NCBI GenBank assembly: GCA_964475385.1
Contig: CAYYWV010000002.1
Span: forward strand, 1-58,375
DNA from: CAYYWV01 sp964475385
GTDB lineage: Bacteria > Pseudomonadota > Alphaproteobacteria > JAAXGF01
Length of the DNA stretch: 58,375 nt
Reading direction: 5' to 3'
The notes beneath the pieces were generated by a model, which worked only from the letters and a program-made list of their open reading frames with translations, made no database searches and was not told the DNA's origin. The translations under genes were made by a program, and so were the position numbers. Below, piece by piece: positions 1 to 8,849 of this stretch; within the stretch, counting starts at the first letter, position 1, and each line of letters begins with the position of its first letter.

Positions 1-264
1 CTCGCCTTCGAGCTCGATCCGGCCGCCGATCTTGAGGCCGTTGTCGAGCTCGCCGCGCATCTTGAAGTAGACCTCGGCGTTCTGCAGGTTGGTCGTGCTG
101 TTCAGGTTCGTGTTGCCGGCCGTGTTCTTGTCGGCGTCGGAATATCCGAAATACTGCTGGTAATAGCCGCCCAGCACCATGTGAAGCGGCTCGGCCGCAG
201 ACGCCGGTCCGGCAAGCAAGCCGACCGCCGCCAAGGCCGTCGTGCCATAAAGAATCTTCTTCAT
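1..264 (-). CDS. porin, N-terminal part (cut by window start)
   Basis: The first 88 codons of a gene reading out of the window. It starts with a clear Sec signal peptide (MKK, hydrophobic run, predicted cleavage after Ala-Ser-Ala near residue 23). The mature start (LHMVLGGYYQQYFGY) and the stretch around NLQNAEVYFKMRGELDNG resemble the general-porin family of Rhodospirillales: outer-membrane beta-barrels that form trimeric diffusion channels. The start ATG at 264 follows a strong GGGGGAG ribosome-binding site, and a good promoter lies about 100 bp upstream. The rest of the barrel is outside the window, so channel type and selectivity cannot be judged. Confidence 0.85.
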   Translation of the reverse strand, partial: MKKILYGTTALAAVGLLAGPASAAEPLHMVLGGYYQQYFGYSDADKNTAGNTNLNSTTNLQNAEVYFKMRGELDNGLKIGGRIELEGE

Positions 265-361
265 GGTCTCCCCCAATCTAGTCAGGAACCAAATTTCAGG
301 TGGTTTTGAGCGCGAACCGGCTCTGCACCCCCCGTCCCCCTGCGCATTCAGGGTTGTCCGA

Positions 362-390
362 ATAAACGAGGGTAAATGCATTGTCGTCAA
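362..390 (-). promoter_or_regulatory. putative promoter of the porin gene
   Basis: On the minus strand TTGACG and GTTTAT are separated by exactly 17 bp, a good sigma-70-type match in an otherwise G+C-rich sequence. It leaves an untranslated leader of about 90 nt before the porin ATG at 264. Called by eye only. Confidence 0.5.
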
Positions 391-427
391 GGGTTAGGCG
401 CTTGGTTCTGTCACATTAATCCGACAC

Positions 428-445
428 TGTTGCTATTTTGCAACA
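428..445. repeat. inverted repeat upstream of porin and TPR-sulfotransferase genes
   Basis: TGTTGC and GCAACA are perfect 6-bp arms around an AT-rich 6-bp centre (TATTTT). It lies about 40 bp upstream of the porin -35 box, in the divergent gap between the porin and the gene at 548. Operator-like in form; no regulator can be assigned. Confidence 0.35.
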
Positions 446-547
446 ACCCGCGGCTTCCGTTGTCGTCTCAAAGGCTTTGGGGCATAGTCGAGCCGGAATC
501 GACGCCTGTCACGGCAACCTTCCGTTAACCCTTGCGAGGCGCGGGCC

Positions 548-1657
548 ATGCCGCATACCCCGTCCGTCGAGCAGACGATGGCCCAGGCCCGCGCGGTCCA
601 TCTCGCGGGCGCCCTCGACCAGGCGCGCGCGCTTTATGAAAGCGTTCTTCGGGTCATGCCCGAACGCGCGGACGCGCTTGCGATGCTGGCCTCGATCGCC
701 TTTCAGGAAGACCGCCGCGAGGAGGCGGAAAGATGCGTCGAGCGGGCGATCGCGCTTTATCGGCGGATGCTGATCGGCGCCCCCAACAACGGCGCGCTTC
801 GGGCGGCGCTCGCCAACCTTCTGCTCGCCCGCGACCGCGGCGCCGAGGCGGAGGCGGTGATCAAGCCGGCGATCCTGCCGTTCAACCCGATCCGCGCCGC
901 GCCCGAAGAGTTCGAGCGCCTGCGCCGCGAGGGCCGCGCGCGCGGGTTGCCCGGCATGGTGATCAACGCGCTGCCCAAGTCGGCGAGCGAAAGCATTTGG
1001 AACAAGCTCGCCCGCGGGCTCGACATCGCCCAAGGGCACATCACCATCGGCCTGTTTCCCGACTGCCTGGTGGTGCCGCACCGCGCCCGCGAGCTCGCCC
1101 GCGGCGGGATCGCCGCCAAGGAGCACCTGCCGCCGAGCCCCCATAACCTTGAGGCGCTGGTCCGCGCCGGCATCGAGCGCATCGTCGTCCATGTCCGCGA
1201 CCCGCGGCAGGCGACGCTTTCCTGGGCCCATTTCCTCGAAGGCGACGTCCGCAAGCGCTTGCTCGCCCCCCTGTGGCGCAAGACGAGCCCCGCGGCCGCG
1301 TTCTTCGCGCGCCCTTTCGCCGAGCAGCTCGACTGGCACATCGCCCATTACCTGCCGATCGCCGTTCGTTTCATCGAGGACTGGGTCGCGGTCGCCGAGA
1401 CGCGCGCTCACGGGCTGCGCGTAAAGCTCCTCACCTTCGAAACCTTCAAGACCGATCCGGACGCCTATTTCGACGCCTTTCTCGACTTCTATGGCGTCGA
1501 TCGCGGGCTGTTCCGGCGCGACGCCGAGGCCGAGACCGTGCATCTGCGCCGCGGTCGGATCGACGAGTGGCGCGAGGTCTTGAGCCCCGACCAGGCGGCG
1601 CGGGCCTGGGCCCGAATTCCTCCCGCGCTCGCCGAACGTTTCGGCTGGGATCCGTAG
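548..1657 (+). CDS. TPR repeat / sulfotransferase-like protein
   Basis: A 369-residue protein. Residues 1-100 look like two or three TPR-type helical repeats (RAVHLAGALDQARALYESVL, DALAMLASIAFQEDRREEA). The rest looks like a PAPS-dependent sulfotransferase fold: NALPKSASESIW at about 140-151 fits the 5'-phosphosulfate loop and HVRDPRQATLSW at about 215 fits the 3'-phosphate-binding motif. The loop is less canonical than in the paralogue at 2379. The start ATG follows GAGGCG. The acceptor is unknown; cell-surface glycan or protein sulfation are possibilities. A DUF3576 lipoprotein gene and a second TPR-sulfotransferase follow on the same strand. Confidence 0.7.
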   Translation: MPHTPSVEQTMAQARAVHLAGALDQARALYESVLRVMPERADALAMLASIAFQEDRREEAERCVERAIALYRRMLIGAPNNGALRAALANLLLARDRGAEAEAVIKPAILPFNPIRAAPEEFERLRREGRARGLPGMVINALPKSASESIWNKLARGLDIAQGHITIGLFPDCLVVPHRARELARGGIAAKEHLPPSPHNLEALVRAGIERIVVHVRDPRQATLSWAHFLEGDVRKRLLAPLWRKTSPAAAFFARPFAEQLDWHIAHYLPIAVRFIEDWVAVAETRAHGLRVKLLTFETFKTDPDAYFDAFLDFYGVDRGLFRRDAEAETVHLRRGRIDEWREVLSPDQAARAWARIPPALAERFGWDP

Positions 1658-1684
1658 CCGCGCGCGGCGGCCTCTGGGCGCGCC

Positions 1685-1714
1685 TTGCGCAGGCGAGGCC
1701 GATCGCCATATAGT
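1685..1714 (+). promoter_or_regulatory. putative promoter of the DUF3576 lipoprotein gene
   Basis: TTGCGC and TATAGT are separated by 18 bp, about 80 bp upstream of the ATG at 1792. TATAGT stands out in this G+C-rich gap. Confidence 0.45.
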
Positions 1715-1791
1715 GTTTCGTCGACTCTCGGACGCCGCGCCCTGCGAGACGGCATGGCCGGTCGAGGAGGTCCAAAGGGAGGACGGAACGG

Positions 1792-2346
1792 ATGCGCGCA
1801 GCGATACGCAAGCGGGCGGGTCTTACCGCGGTCGTGGTGGGGCTCGTCGCTCTCGCGTTGACCGGATGCGCCCCGCGGGCCGGTCTTCAGTACGATGTGC
1901 CGGCCGGAACCAAAGCGGAGCACAAGGCCAACAAGGTTGCCAGCACCGGCAGCGTGTTCGGGGGCAACGGGCTGACGCTCTTCGGCGGCGACGAAAAGAA
2001 GAACAACGCCGCCGGCGCCGTGATCCCGGTGAACAGTTATCTGTGGCGGGCGACGCTCGACACCTTGTCGTTCATGCCGCTCGCCTCGGCCGATCCGTTC
2101 GGCGGCGTGATCATCACCGATTGGTACTCGCCGGATGAATCGACCGACGAGCGGTTCAAAATCACGGTCTATATTCTGAGCCGTCAGCTCAGGGCCGATG
2201 GAATCCGCGTGGCGGTCTTCCGCCAGACCCGAACCGCCGACGGCAAGTGGACCGACGGCAAGGTCGGCAAGGAGACCGCGACCGAGCTCGAAAACGCGAT
2301 TCTGACCCGGGCGCGCGAGCTGCGCGTCGCGAGCGCCGCTCAGTAG
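1792..2346 (+). CDS. DUF3576 domain-containing lipoprotein
   Basis: A 184-residue protein with a lipoprotein signal peptide: basic N-terminus, hydrophobic stretch and lipobox LTGC with the acylated Cys at residue 26. The mature part has the features of the alphaproteobacterial DUF3576 family (SYLWRATLDTLSFMPLASAD, DPFGGVIITDWYS, then a conserved ERFKITVYILSRQLRADGI block). Location is therefore the inner face of the outer membrane or the periplasmic side of the inner membrane. The molecular role of the family is unknown. GGGAGGA lies about 10 nt before the ATG, giving a firm start. Confidence 0.88.
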   Translation: MRAAIRKRAGLTAVVVGLVALALTGCAPRAGLQYDVPAGTKAEHKANKVASTGSVFGGNGLTLFGGDEKKNNAAGAVIPVNSYLWRATLDTLSFMPLASADPFGGVIITDWYSPDESTDERFKITVYILSRQLRADGIRVAVFRQTRTADGKWTDGKVGKETATELENAILTRARELRVASAAQ

Positions 2347-2378
2347 CCGCCGGCGCGCGGTCGCGAGACGCCTCCGGC

Positions 2379-4511
2379 GTGGTGAGCTCTGGCCCTCCGG
2401 CGAGGCCGCCCGGAAGACGCGACGGCCCGCGCGGCTTCGACGGGCCTCTTGCCCGCGCCTTCGCCGCCGCGGTCGGTCATCATCGCCGCGGCCGGCTCGA
2501 CGAGGCCGAGGCCGGGTACCGTCGCGTTCTCGCCGGCCAGCCCGACCAGCCGGACGCGCTCAACATGCTGGGCGTTCTCGCCGGCCAGCGCGGCCGGACC
2601 GATGAAGCGCGCGATCTCTTCACGCGGGCGATGCGCGCCAATCCCCGCAACCCCCTGTTCGCTTACAATCTCGCGATGGCCGAACAGGCGGCGGGCGTCC
2701 TCGACGCCGCCGAGGCGCACTACCGGCGCGCGCTTACCCTCGCGCCCGATTATGCGGATGCGCTGGCGGGCCTCGGCGGCGTTCTTCTCGTCGCGGGCCG
2801 GCTCGACGAGGCCGAGCGCTGCTGCCGCAAGGCTTTGCGCCTGCAGCCCCGCAACCCGCGCTTTCTTTACAACCTGGGGGCGGTTCGGCTCGCCCAGGGG
2901 GCGACGGACGAGGCGATCCGCTTCACCCGCGAGGCCATCGCGCTCGCGCCCGACTTCGCCGAGGCGCACGCGAATCTGGGCACGGCGCTGCTCGCGGCCG
3001 AAGACTACGCAGCCGCGGCCGAGGCGCTCGAAAAGGCGATCGCGCTGAACCCGGATCACGCCGAGGCCCACCACAACCTCGGCATCGCGCGGCTCGGCGA
3101 AGGCCGGATTCTGGACGCCATCGCCTCCTTCGAGGCGGCGCTGGCGCGCCGCCCCGACTATGCGGAAGCGCACGTCAGCCTGGGGCACACCTACCGCCGT
3201 CTTGGTTATTGGACCGAGGCGCAGGCCGCCTACGATGCCGCGCTCGCGATCCGGCCGGACGATGCACAGGCCCTTCTCGGGGCGGGCTTCACCGCGATCG
3301 ACAAGGGCGATGTCGAGACCGCAAGAGCCCGTTTCGACGCCGTTCCCGAAGACGCACCCCAGGCTCCGCTCGCCGCCGTCGGCAAGGCGCGGGCCCTTGC
3401 GCTTCTCGGCGAGAACGAGGCCGCGCTCGCTTTGGTCGCGCCCGAGACCGCGCCCGAGCCGATCGCGCCCGAGCGCGCCGCGGCTTTCGGCGCCCTGGCC
3501 GACAAGTTCGGCCGCGCGGACGAGGCCCAGGCCCTCATCGCCGAGGTTCTCCGGCGCCCCGGGCTCAGACGCGAGCAACGCATCGAGCTCCACTTCGCGC
3601 TCGGCGGGCTCCTCGACCGGGCGGGCGCGTACGACGCCGCCTTTACGCACTACGCCGCCGGCAACGATCTCGTCGAAACGCCGTTCGACCCAGAGGCGTT
3701 CGCCGCTTTCGCGGCGCGGGTCCGCGCGCTTTTCGGACCGGACTGGCGCGCGCGCCTCGCCCGCTCCGGCAACGCCACCGAGGCCCCCGTGTTCATCGTG
3801 GGCACGCCGCGTTCGGGCACCTCGCTCACCGAGCAGATCCTGAGCCGCCACCCCGCTGTGGCGGCGTTCGGCGAGCGCGAGGACATCACCCGCGCGCTCT
3901 GCATTCTCGGCGGCGGGCCGCTCGCCTACGAGCGCCACGTCGAAGCGCTCGAAGAGCTCGACCGCGAGGCCCTCGAGAGAATCGCCGCGGACTACCTCGC
4001 GGCGGCGTCCGCCGGCGCGCCGGGGGTCGCGCGCATCACCGACAAGATGCCGTACAACTTCATGCATCTCGGCTTCATCGCGCAGCTCTTCCCCCGGGCG
4101 CGGATTATCCACTGCCGGCGCGATCCGATGGACAGCTGCCTTTCGTGCTACTTCCAGCGCTTCAGCCGGGGCAACTTCCACACCTACCGGTTACCGCATC
4201 TCGGCGCCTTCTATCGGGTCTACGAGGAGATGATGGCGCATTGGCGGGGGGCGCTCGATCTGCCGATCTTCGAGCTCTCCTACGAGGCGCTGGTCGCCGA
4301 CCTCGAGGGCGAGAGCCGGCGGCTGCTCGCTTTCCTGGGCCTCGACTGGGATCCGCGCTGCCTGCGGTTCTACGAATCGAAGCGGGTCGTCAACACGGCG
4401 AGCTTCGATCAGGTCCGCCGGCCCCTTTACGCCGATTCGGTCGGCCGCTGGCGCCATTACGCCGATCGCCTCGCCCCCCTGATCGAGGCGCTGGGGCCCG
4501 CGATTCCATAA
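2379..4511 (+). CDS. TPR repeat-containing sulfotransferase
   Basis: About 710 residues. Residues 25-340 are eight or more TPR units (for example GRTDEARDLFTRAMRANPRN, PDFAEAHANLGTALLAAEDY). The C-terminal third is a classical sulfotransferase domain: VFIVGTPRSGTSLTEQIL near residue 475 is the PAPS 5'-phosphosulfate loop and IIHCRRDPMDSC near 578 is the 3'-phosphate site. The frame is open from 2247, but that part overlaps the DUF3576 gene and looks like its shadow. I place the start at one of two adjacent GTG codons (2379 or 2382); no strong ribosome-binding site is visible. The acceptor substrate is unknown. Confidence 0.8.
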   Translation: MVSSGPPARPPGRRDGPRGFDGPLARAFAAAVGHHRRGRLDEAEAGYRRVLAGQPDQPDALNMLGVLAGQRGRTDEARDLFTRAMRANPRNPLFAYNLAMAEQAAGVLDAAEAHYRRALTLAPDYADALAGLGGVLLVAGRLDEAERCCRKALRLQPRNPRFLYNLGAVRLAQGATDEAIRFTREAIALAPDFAEAHANLGTALLAAEDYAAAAEALEKAIALNPDHAEAHHNLGIARLGEGRILDAIASFEAALARRPDYAEAHVSLGHTYRRLGYWTEAQAAYDAALAIRPDDAQALLGAGFTAIDKGDVETARARFDAVPEDAPQAPLAAVGKARALALLGENEAALALVAPETAPEPIAPERAAAFGALADKFGRADEAQALIAEVLRRPGLRREQRIELHFALGGLLDRAGAYDAAFTHYAAGNDLVETPFDPEAFAAFAARVRALFGPDWRARLARSGNATEAPVFIVGTPRSGTSLTEQILSRHPAVAAFGEREDITRALCILGGGPLAYERHVEALEELDREALERIAADYLAAASAGAPGVARITDKMPYNFMHLGFIAQLFPRARIIHCRRDPMDSCLSCYFQRFSRGNFHTYRLPHLGAFYRVYEEMMAHWRGALDLPIFELSYEALVADLEGESRRLLAFLGLDWDPRCLRFYESKRVVNTASFDQVRRPLYADSVGRWRHYADRLAPLIEALGPAIP

Positions 4512-4680
4512 AAGCGAAAAAGACTCTAGACGCGATCTCTTTCGATTGGACCGGCGCGGTCGTTCTCCGCGCGGCCGCGCGGTGCCGCTGGAATCGCGCC
4601 CGGCGACATGCTAGGTTTCGCCGCGCCCGGCCTCTGGCGGGGCGCTGTCGTTTCCGAAGCATCAGACCGGTACGCGCGGC

Positions 4681-7245
4681 ATGTCGCGGTATAACGCACA
4701 CGAGGTCGAACGCGCCTGGCAGGCGATCTGGGACGAACGCGGAACCTTCCGCGTAAGCGCGGACGAAACCCGCCCCAAGTACTATGTGCTTGAGATGTTC
4801 CCCTATCCTTCGGGGCGCATCCACATGGGGCATGTGCGCAACTACACGCTTGGCGACGTGCTCGCCCGTTACAAGCGGGCGCGCGGCTTCAACGTTCTGC
4901 ACCCCATGGGCTGGGACGCCTTCGGCATGCCGGCCGAGAACGCCGCGATCGAGCGTGGGATTCATCCCGCCCAGTGGACGCGCGAGAACATCGCCACCAT
5001 GCGCCGCGAGCTTCAGTCGATGGGGTTGAGCTACGACTGGACGCGCGAGTTCGCCACCTGCGACCCCGAGTACTACCGCCACGAGCAGAGGATGTTCCTC
5101 GACTTCCTCGACAAGGGGCTGGTCTACCGCAAGGAATCCTGGGTCAACTGGGATCCGGTGGACCGCACGGTGCTGGCCAACGAGCAGGTGATCGACGGCC
5201 GCGGCTGGCGCTCGGGCGCGCCGGTCGAACGCCGCCTCCTGCCCCAGTGGATGCTGCGGATCACGGCCTACGCCGACGATCTTCTCGACTCGCTCGCCCG
5301 CCTCGAACGCTGGCCCGAACGCGTGCGCTTGATGCAGGCCAACTGGATCGGGCGCTCGGAGGGCATGCGCATCTTCTTCGCCCTCGAAGGCCGCGACGAG
5401 ACGCTCGAGGTCTTCACCACCCGGCCCGACACCATCTTCGGGGCGAGCTTCTGCGCGATTTCGCCCAATCACCCGCTCGCCCAGACGCTCGCCGAGGGCG
5501 ACCCGGCGCTCGCCGCCTTCATCGCCGAATGCAACGCGCTCGGCACCAGCGAGGAGGCGATCGAGCGGGCCGAGAAAAAGGGTTACCGCACCGCGATCGC
5601 CGCAATCCATCCGTTCGACCCCGCCCGCAAGCTGCCGGTCTTCGTCGCCAACTTCGTGCTCATGGAGTACGGGACCGGCGCGATCTTCGGCTGTCCGGCG
5701 CACGATCAGCGCGACCTCGACTTCGCGCGCAAGTACGATTTGCCCGTGCTTCCGGTGATCGCGCCCGCGGACGCCGACCCGGCGGCGTTCACCATCGGCG
5801 ATGCGGCCTACACCGGCGACGGGGTGGCGATCAACTCGGACTTCCTCAATGGCAAGACCGTGGCCGAGGCCAAGGCCGCGGTCGCCGAGCGCATGGAGGC
5901 CGAGGGCGTCGGCGAACGCACCATCACCTACCGGTTGCGCGACTGGGGAATCTCGCGCCAGCGCTACTGGGGCTGCCCGATCCCGGTGATCCACTGCGAG
6001 TCCTGCGGGGTCGTGCCGGTGCCTCGGGACGCGCTTCCCGTCACCCTGCCCGAAGACGTCGATTTCTCGCAGCCCGGCAACCCGCTCGACCGCCACCCGA
6101 GCTGGAAGCGCGTGGACTGCCCGCGCTGCGGCCGCGCCGCCCGGCGCGAGACCGACACCTTCGACACCTTCGTCGAATCGTCGTGGTATTTCGCCCGCTT
6201 CGCCTGCCCCGACGCCGCCGAGCCGCTCGACCGCAAGGCGGTCGATTACTGGCTGCCGGTCGACCAGTACATCGGCGGGATCGAGCACGCGATCCTGCAT
6301 CTCCTCTACTCACGTTTCTTTACGCGGGCGTTGCGCGACTGCGGCTATCTCGACTTCGACGAGCCGTTCGAAGGGCTGCTCACCCAGGGCATGGTCTGCC
6401 ACCAGACCTATCGCGACGCGGACGGGAACTGGCTGTTCCCCGAGGAGGTCCGGCGCACCGACGAGGGAGCCTACGTTCACGCCAAGACCGGCGCCCCGGT
6501 CACGGTCGGGCGATCCGAGAAGATGAGCAAATCGCGCCGCAACGTGGTCGACCCCGAAGCGATCATCGACGCTTACGGCGCCGACACCGCGCGGCTGTTC
6601 ATGCTTTCCGACAGCCCGCCCGAGCGCGACCTCGAGTGGACCGACGCCGGCGTCGAAGGGGCCTGGCGCTATCTCAACCGGCTGTGGCGGATGGTGACCG
6701 AGCCCGCCGCGCCGCTTGCCGCCTCGGGCGCGCCCGAGCCCGCGACGATGGGCGAAGCGGCGCGGGCCGCCCGCCGCGCGATCCACAAGACCATCGCCGC
6801 AACCACCGACGACCTCGAACGGTTCCGTTTCAATCGAGCGGTCGCACGCATCCGCGAGCTCAGCAACACGTTGGCCGCGCTCTCCGCGGACGAGGACGGC
6901 GCGGGCTGGGTGCTGCGCGAGGGCCTGGAGGCGTTGGTCCGCCTGATCGGCCCCATGACCCCGCATATCGCCGAGGAGCTCTGGCGTCGGCTCGGCCACG
7001 AGACCTTGCTCGCCGACACCCCCTGGCCCGAGGCCGACCCGGCGCTCGTCGCCGACGACCAGGTCACCATCGCCGTCCAGGTCAACGGCAAGCTGCGCGC
7101 CACGATCGCGCTTCCCCGCGACGCCGACCGCGAAACCGCCGAGCGCGCCGCCCTGGAAAACGCCGGCGTCCGCCGGGCGGTGGGCGACAAGCCTGTGCGC
7201 CGGGTCATCGTGGTTCCCAACCGGATCGTCAATGTGGTGGTTTAG
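4681..7245 (+). CDS. leuS: leucyl-tRNA synthetase
   Basis: An 854-residue class I aminoacyl-tRNA synthetase that charges tRNA-Leu in the cytoplasm. The HIGH signature appears as HMGH at 48-51 within MFPYPSGRIHMGH, and KMSKS is at 614-618. The CP1 editing domain (residues about 220-420, with FTTRPDTIFGASF) and a C-terminal anticodon-binding/ubiquitin-like part are present; length matches bacterial LeuRS. lptE starts at the base after the stop codon and holA overlaps lptE, so leuS-lptE-holA is one unit, an arrangement common in alphaproteobacteria. No T-box or other leader structure was noticed upstream. Confidence 0.98.
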   Translation: MSRYNAHEVERAWQAIWDERGTFRVSADETRPKYYVLEMFPYPSGRIHMGHVRNYTLGDVLARYKRARGFNVLHPMGWDAFGMPAENAAIERGIHPAQWTRENIATMRRELQSMGLSYDWTREFATCDPEYYRHEQRMFLDFLDKGLVYRKESWVNWDPVDRTVLANEQVIDGRGWRSGAPVERRLLPQWMLRITAYADDLLDSLARLERWPERVRLMQANWIGRSEGMRIFFALEGRDETLEVFTTRPDTIFGASFCAISPNHPLAQTLAEGDPALAAFIAECNALGTSEEAIERAEKKGYRTAIAAIHPFDPARKLPVFVANFVLMEYGTGAIFGCPAHDQRDLDFARKYDLPVLPVIAPADADPAAFTIGDAAYTGDGVAINSDFLNGKTVAEAKAAVAERMEAEGVGERTITYRLRDWGISRQRYWGCPIPVIHCESCGVVPVPRDALPVTLPEDVDFSQPGNPLDRHPSWKRVDCPRCGRAARRETDTFDTFVESSWYFARFACPDAAEPLDRKAVDYWLPVDQYIGGIEHAILHLLYSRFFTRALRDCGYLDFDEPFEGLLTQGMVCHQTYRDADGNWLFPEEVRRTDEGAYVHAKTGAPVTVGRSEKMSKSRRNVVDPEAIIDAYGADTARLFMLSDSPPERDLEWTDAGVEGAWRYLNRLWRMVTEPAAPLAASGAPEPATMGEAARAARRAIHKTIAATTDDLERFRFNRAVARIRELSNTLAALSADEDGAGWVLREGLEALVRLIGPMTPHIAEELWRRLGHETLLADTPWPEADPALVADDQVTIAVQVNGKLRATIALPRDADRETAERAALENAGVRRAVGDKPVRRVIVVPNRIVNVVV

Positions 7246-7791
7246 ATGGGCCAAGCGCGCCAGACGGGCTGGACGCGGCGCGGGGCGCTGGGCATCGTTT
7301 TCGGGGCCGTTGCGCTAGGGCTCGGGGGCTGCGGGTTCACCCCCCTCTACGGACGCCGCAACCGCCGCGCGATCGCCCATCTCGCCGCGATCAAGATCGA
7401 CCGCATCCCCGATCGTCTCGGCCAGGTGCTGCGCAACGACCTTCTTTCGCGCCTGACGCCGGCCGGCGAGCCCGAGCGTCCGCTCTACCGGCTCGCGGTC
7501 GAGATCACGAAATCGCGGGCGGCGCTCGCCATTCAGCCCGACGATTCGGTCACCCGCTTCAACCTGCGTCTCAACGTGCGCTTCCGGCTCTACGAGATCG
7601 CCTCGGGCCGCCTTCTTTACAAGGATTCGACCAGCACCGTCGGCAGCTATAACGCGGTGCGGTCCGATTTCGCCAACCTTTCGGCCGAGATCGACACCGC
7701 CAACCGCGCCGCGCTCGAAGCGAGTCAAGAGGTGACGACCCTGCTTGCGCTCTACTTCTCGCGCTATAAGGACGCCGGCGCCGGATCGTGA
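7246..7791 (+). CDS. lptE: LPS assembly lipoprotein LptE
   Basis: A 181-residue lipoprotein with a lipobox ending at Cys29 (GLGGC), followed directly by GFTPLYG, the hallmark start of mature alphaproteobacterial LptE. The family protein plugs the LptD barrel and delivers lipopolysaccharide to the outer leaflet. The gene begins immediately after leuS and its stop codon overlaps the GTG start of holA (GTGA), implying translational coupling. Placement between leuS and holA supports the call, since LptE diverges strongly in sequence. Confidence 0.92.
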   Translation: MGQARQTGWTRRGALGIVFGAVALGLGGCGFTPLYGRRNRRAIAHLAAIKIDRIPDRLGQVLRNDLLSRLTPAGEPERPLYRLAVEITKSRAALAIQPDDSVTRFNLRLNVRFRLYEIASGRLLYKDSTSTVGSYNAVRSDFANLSAEIDTANRAALEASQEVTTLLALYFSRYKDAGAGS

Positions 7792-8849
7792 AGATCGCCG
7801 CGAAAGACGCGGACTCCTTCACCCGCCGGCCGCCGAAGGACGTGCGGGCGGTTCTCGTCTGGGGCCCTGACACCGGGCTCGTGCGCGAGCGCGCCGATCG
7901 GGTGGTGCGAAGCGTGGTCGACGATCTCGCTGACCCCTTCCGCGTGGTCGCCCTCGCGCCGGCGGCGCTCAAGGACGATCCCGCGCTTCTCAACGACGAG
8001 GCGGCGGCGATCGCGCTCGGCGGCGGACGGCGAGCGGTGCGCGTGCGAGATGCGACCGACGCGCTCGCCGACCGTTTCGCCGCCTTCCTCGACGCCGCCC
8101 CGGGCGATGCGATCGTGGTCGTCGAGGCGGGCGCGCTCGCCGCGCGGTCGCGGCTGCGCAGGCTCTTCGAAGGCGCGAAGAACGCCGCGGCGATTCCCTG
8201 CTACCCGGACGAGGGCGCGGGCCTCGACCGCTTGATCGAGAGCGCGCTCGCCGAGCGGGGGCTTAAGATAGAGGACGACGCGCGCGCCGCGCTCGCCGGG
8301 CTTCTTGGCGGCGACCGCCTGGCGACGCGGAGCGAGCTCGACAAGCTCGCGACCTACTGCGCCGAGGCCGGACGGGTGACGCGCGCCGACGTCGAGGCCT
8401 GCGTCGGCGACGGGGCGGCGCTTGGGCTCGATACGCTCGCGATCGCCGTCGGCGACGGCGATCTCGCCGCGCTCGACCGCGCGCTCGGCCGCGCCTGGCG
8501 CGAAGGGTTGTCGCCCGTTGCGGTTCTGCGCGCCGTCGGCCGCCATATCGAACGCCTACACCGAATCGCCGCCCGAACCAGTGGAGGCGAATCGCTGGAC
8601 TCCGCGCTCCGAAGCGAACGCCCGCCTCTCCACTTCCGGTTGAGCGACGCCATCCGCCGTCACCATCGCGCCTGGCCGTTGGCGCGGGCGGAACGCGCCC
8701 TCGAACGCCTGATGGAGACCGAGATCGCCTGCAAGACGACCGGCATGCCGGCCGAGACCCTGTGCGCGCAGGCGCTGATGGGGCTCGCTTGGGCGGCCGC
8801 CGCTCAGTTGTCGTCGCCGCCGAGGCGGCGAACGAGGTCGTCGAGCTGA
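7788..8849 (+). CDS. holA: DNA polymerase III subunit delta
   Basis: A 353-residue HolA, the wrench subunit of the clamp loader that opens the beta clamp. Visible features are the N-terminal VLVWGPDTGLVRERAD segment (a degenerate P-loop region), the central helical lid region and a C-terminal collar domain. The start is GTG overlapping the lptE stop. The last 46 bp overlap the 3' end of parB on the opposite strand, so the HolA tail (QLSSPPRRRTRSSS) is encoded in DNA that also encodes the ParB C-terminus. Context: end of the leuS operon, convergent with parAB. Confidence 0.93.
   Translation: MKIAAKDADSFTRRPPKDVRAVLVWGPDTGLVRERADRVVRSVVDDLADPFRVVALAPAALKDDPALLNDEAAAIALGGGRRAVRVRDATDALADRFAAFLDAAPGDAIVVVEAGALAARSRLRRLFEGAKNAAAIPCYPDEGAGLDRLIESALAERGLKIEDDARAALAGLLGGDRLATRSELDKLATYCAEAGRVTRADVEACVGDGAALGLDTLAIAVGDGDLAALDRALGRAWREGLSPVAVLRAVGRHIERLHRIAARTSGGESLDSALRSERPPLHFRLSDAIRRHHRAWPLARAERALERLMETEIACKTTGMPAETLCAQALMGLAWAAAAQLSSPPRRRTRSSS

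Noticed and set aside
524..531. TTAACCC as a CtrA half-site upstream of the first TPR gene
   Set aside because: No second TTAA at the required 7-bp spacing.
2247..2378. Upstream extension of the second TPR-sulfotransferase
   Set aside because: It overlaps the DUF3576 gene and is Arg/Asp-rich out-of-frame sequence with no TPR pattern.
4512..4680. Possible T-box or leader structure upstream of leuS
   Set aside because: No T-box sequence or convincing terminator/antiterminator pair is visible.
2340..6300. Long minus-strand frames opposite the TPR-sulfotransferase and leuS
   Set aside because: Same artefact: no domain, biased composition, and full overlap with clear genes on the plus strand.
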